DNA from: Pilatotrama ljubarskyi
Taxonomy: Eukaryota; Basidiomycota; Agaricomycetes; Polyporales; Polyporaceae
NCBI GenBank assembly: GCA_022385805.1
Contig: MU277675.1
Coordinates: 168,152 to 232,151, forward strand
DNA: 64,000 nucleotides
Direction: 5' to 3'
Shown: one piece after another, positions 62,715 to 64,000 of the stretch
Layout: every line of letters starts with the position of its first letter
How positions within the stretch are numbered: the stretch's first letter is position 1
Translations under genes and position numbers: made by a program
Notes under the pieces: model-generated
Told to the model about the DNA's origin: nothing
The model's input: only the letters and a program-made list of their open reading frames with translations
Databases searched by the model: none

Positions 62715-64000
62715 ATGGAGGCCAAGTACTCCAAACTCAGCGCGGCGGACGTCTCACCCCGCCATTCACTTCAGGCCGTGACGGACGAGGAGTGCAAGGC
62801 TCTCATCGCGCCCGAGGAGAGGCCCTTTGATGAAGACAAGCCGTATCGGCAATACGACGAAGAAGACACTGCGGAGACTGAGCAGGCGGCACAGTCCAGA
62901 CGGCGACGCCTGACCTGGATCGTGCTGTTCTTCTCCTTGTTGCTTATCAGCATCGCTATCCCTGTACGACGGCTGCTGAGCGGAGGTGCTGGCTCCGACA
63001 AGCCGAGTTTGCGGACGGGAGAAGGGCTCCTGAGCAACGGGACGCACGAGTTCAAGAAGAGCGCACTTATCGTGTCGATTGACGGTCTGCGGTATGTCCC
63101 GCCTGGAGGCTGCTGTGGGCGCGCGTGGGTTATTCACAGAAACAATGCAGTGCGGACTACCTCGACCGGGGCTTGACGCCTCATTTGTTGGCTATAAGCA
63201 AGGATGGGCTCCGCGCGAAGTCCCTGAAGCCTGTCTTCCCCGTGAGTCAATATAGCCGCTTCCGTGGACGAACGCTGACTTCGTCTAGACATTGACTTTC
63301 CCGTACGTTGATCTTTTACTTTGCGCCTCATATCAGCACACTGAGAAGAAGCCCCGGGAAGCAACCACTGGGCACTGATGTAAGTAATGGTGCTCGTAAG
63401 TCGCGCAGATCATCCTGAAACCTATCACTGCCAGGACTGGACTCTACGTGGAGTCGCACGGCATCGTAGCCAATGTAGGTCGCAATGAAACCTGGCCTCA
63501 AAGTGCCGCGCAAATTTGACACCGTATGCAGAACTTCTGGGACCCAGAAACTGGTAGGGAGTTCCATTACAACAGAATCGACGCGTCGTGGAACGCCTCA
63601 TGGTGGTATGGCGAGCCTGTCAGTCCTTTGCCCTGAATCCGCGGTTGCGAACGTGCGTGCTAAGATGAGCGGTCGTGTCGCAGATGTGGGAAACTGCTGA
63701 GCGTGCAGGAATAGTCACCGCGAACCTGATGTGGTATGTCATTTGCGACGCGCCGATGTGGTTTTGGATTGAACTGAATCGTGACAGGCCTGGGCCGCCG
63801 AAGACGCGCACAGGTTATTCGCCGACGTACTTCGTGCCCTGGAAGGTACGCTCAATTACGGGATGTGACTGGCAGTGTTGCGACTTCAGACGTGTTTCCA
63901 GGATAAAGTGTCGCTGAAGGACAAGCTCGACCAGATCCTTGCCTGGATTGACCTGCCACTCGAGAAGCGTCCGCAATTCATCATGGGTAAGCTGCTCACC
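62715..64000 (+). CDS. ectonucleotide pyrophosphatase/phosphodiesterase (NPP), cut by window edge
   Basis: A type II membrane enzyme that hydrolyses nucleotide phosphodiester or pyrophosphate bonds outside the cytosol. The cytosolic N-terminus of about 75 residues is polar and acidic (EEDTAETEQAAQ). The membrane segment is LTWIVLFFSLLLISIAIPVR. The catalytic domain starts with KSALIVSIDGLRADYLDRGL, where the Asp is a zinc ligand, then FPTLTFPNHWALMTGLYVES, which holds the nucleophilic Thr, and HGIVANNFWDPE. Exons run in small pieces with introns of about 50 nt, including one exon of 14 nt (TLTFP). Further exons give WYGEPVWETAERAG, MWPGPPKTRTGYSPTYFVPW and DKLDQILAWIDLPLEKRPQF. The gene goes on past 64000, so the second half with the remaining zinc ligands is missing. 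Confidence 0.9.

Overview
The window reads as nuclear DNA of a filamentous basidiomycete, most likely an Agaricomycete. The evidence is: short introns of about 50-65 nt interrupting most genes, with CTGAC-type branch points; compact, mostly well-spaced genes with C-rich third codon positions; families typical of that group (a DUF6534 membrane protein, a KDZ transposon, a Cre1-type repressor, an AsaB/CmcJ-like oxygenase); and two fungal tRNA-Gly genes. I name no species.

Layout. 1-1.3 kb: no convincing gene. 1.4-2.6 kb: proline/serine-rich protein with a Cys4 motif, whose paralog lies at 23.2-24.0 kb. 3.1-5.1 kb: URC1-type GTP cyclohydrolase II homolog. 5.3-10.1 kb (minus): Dicer. 10.7-12.4 kb: Kv-type potassium channel. 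12.8-13.9 kb: CH-like (DUF5745-type) protein. 13.9-19.4 kb: long gene-poor stretch leading into cre1 (19.5-21.9 kb). 25.5-26.7 kb (minus) and 26.9-27.8 kb (plus): divergent deoxyhypusine hydroxylase and MRT4. 28.0-29.0 kb (minus): AsaB-like oxygenase. 30.7-33.8 kb: DUF6534 membrane protein and a KRE9-like GPI protein. 34.0 kb (minus): tRNA-Gly(GCC). 34.8-39.6 kb (minus): ERV46 and VPS45. 39.9 kb: small GSKIP-like protein. 40.5-41.4 kb (minus): OGFr-domain protein. 41.7-48.7 kb: complete KDZ DNA transposon. 48.7-50.3 kb: coiled-coil nuclear-type protein. 50.5 kb: second, identical tRNA-Gly. 51.6-53.1 kb (minus): aquaglyceroporin. 55.1-56.1 kb: Ysc84-type SYLF protein. 57.4-61.9 kb: head-to-head pair of membrane-anchored aspartic proteases. 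62.7 kb to the right edge: ectonucleotide pyrophosphatase/phosphodiesterase, cut off by the window.

The most interesting object is the KDZ element at 41712-48679. It has 353-bp terminal inverted repeats that differ at one position by my reading, and a perfect 8-bp target duplication (CTCGCCGG). It carries a 930-residue transposase with an intact C-terminal core and two further genes on the opposite strand, one with a CCHC cysteine/histidine cluster and one with a nuclear signal and coiled coil. It inserted 29 bp upstream of the start codon of the coiled-coil gene, between that gene and the divergent OGFr gene, so it separates a formerly shared promoter region by 7 kb without breaking either reading frame. 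The host genes are mostly housekeeping (RNA silencing, hypusination, ribosome assembly, ER-Golgi and endosomal trafficking, carbon repression). Exon structures were assembled by hand from reading frames and splice signals; where all exons sum to a whole number of codons this is stated.
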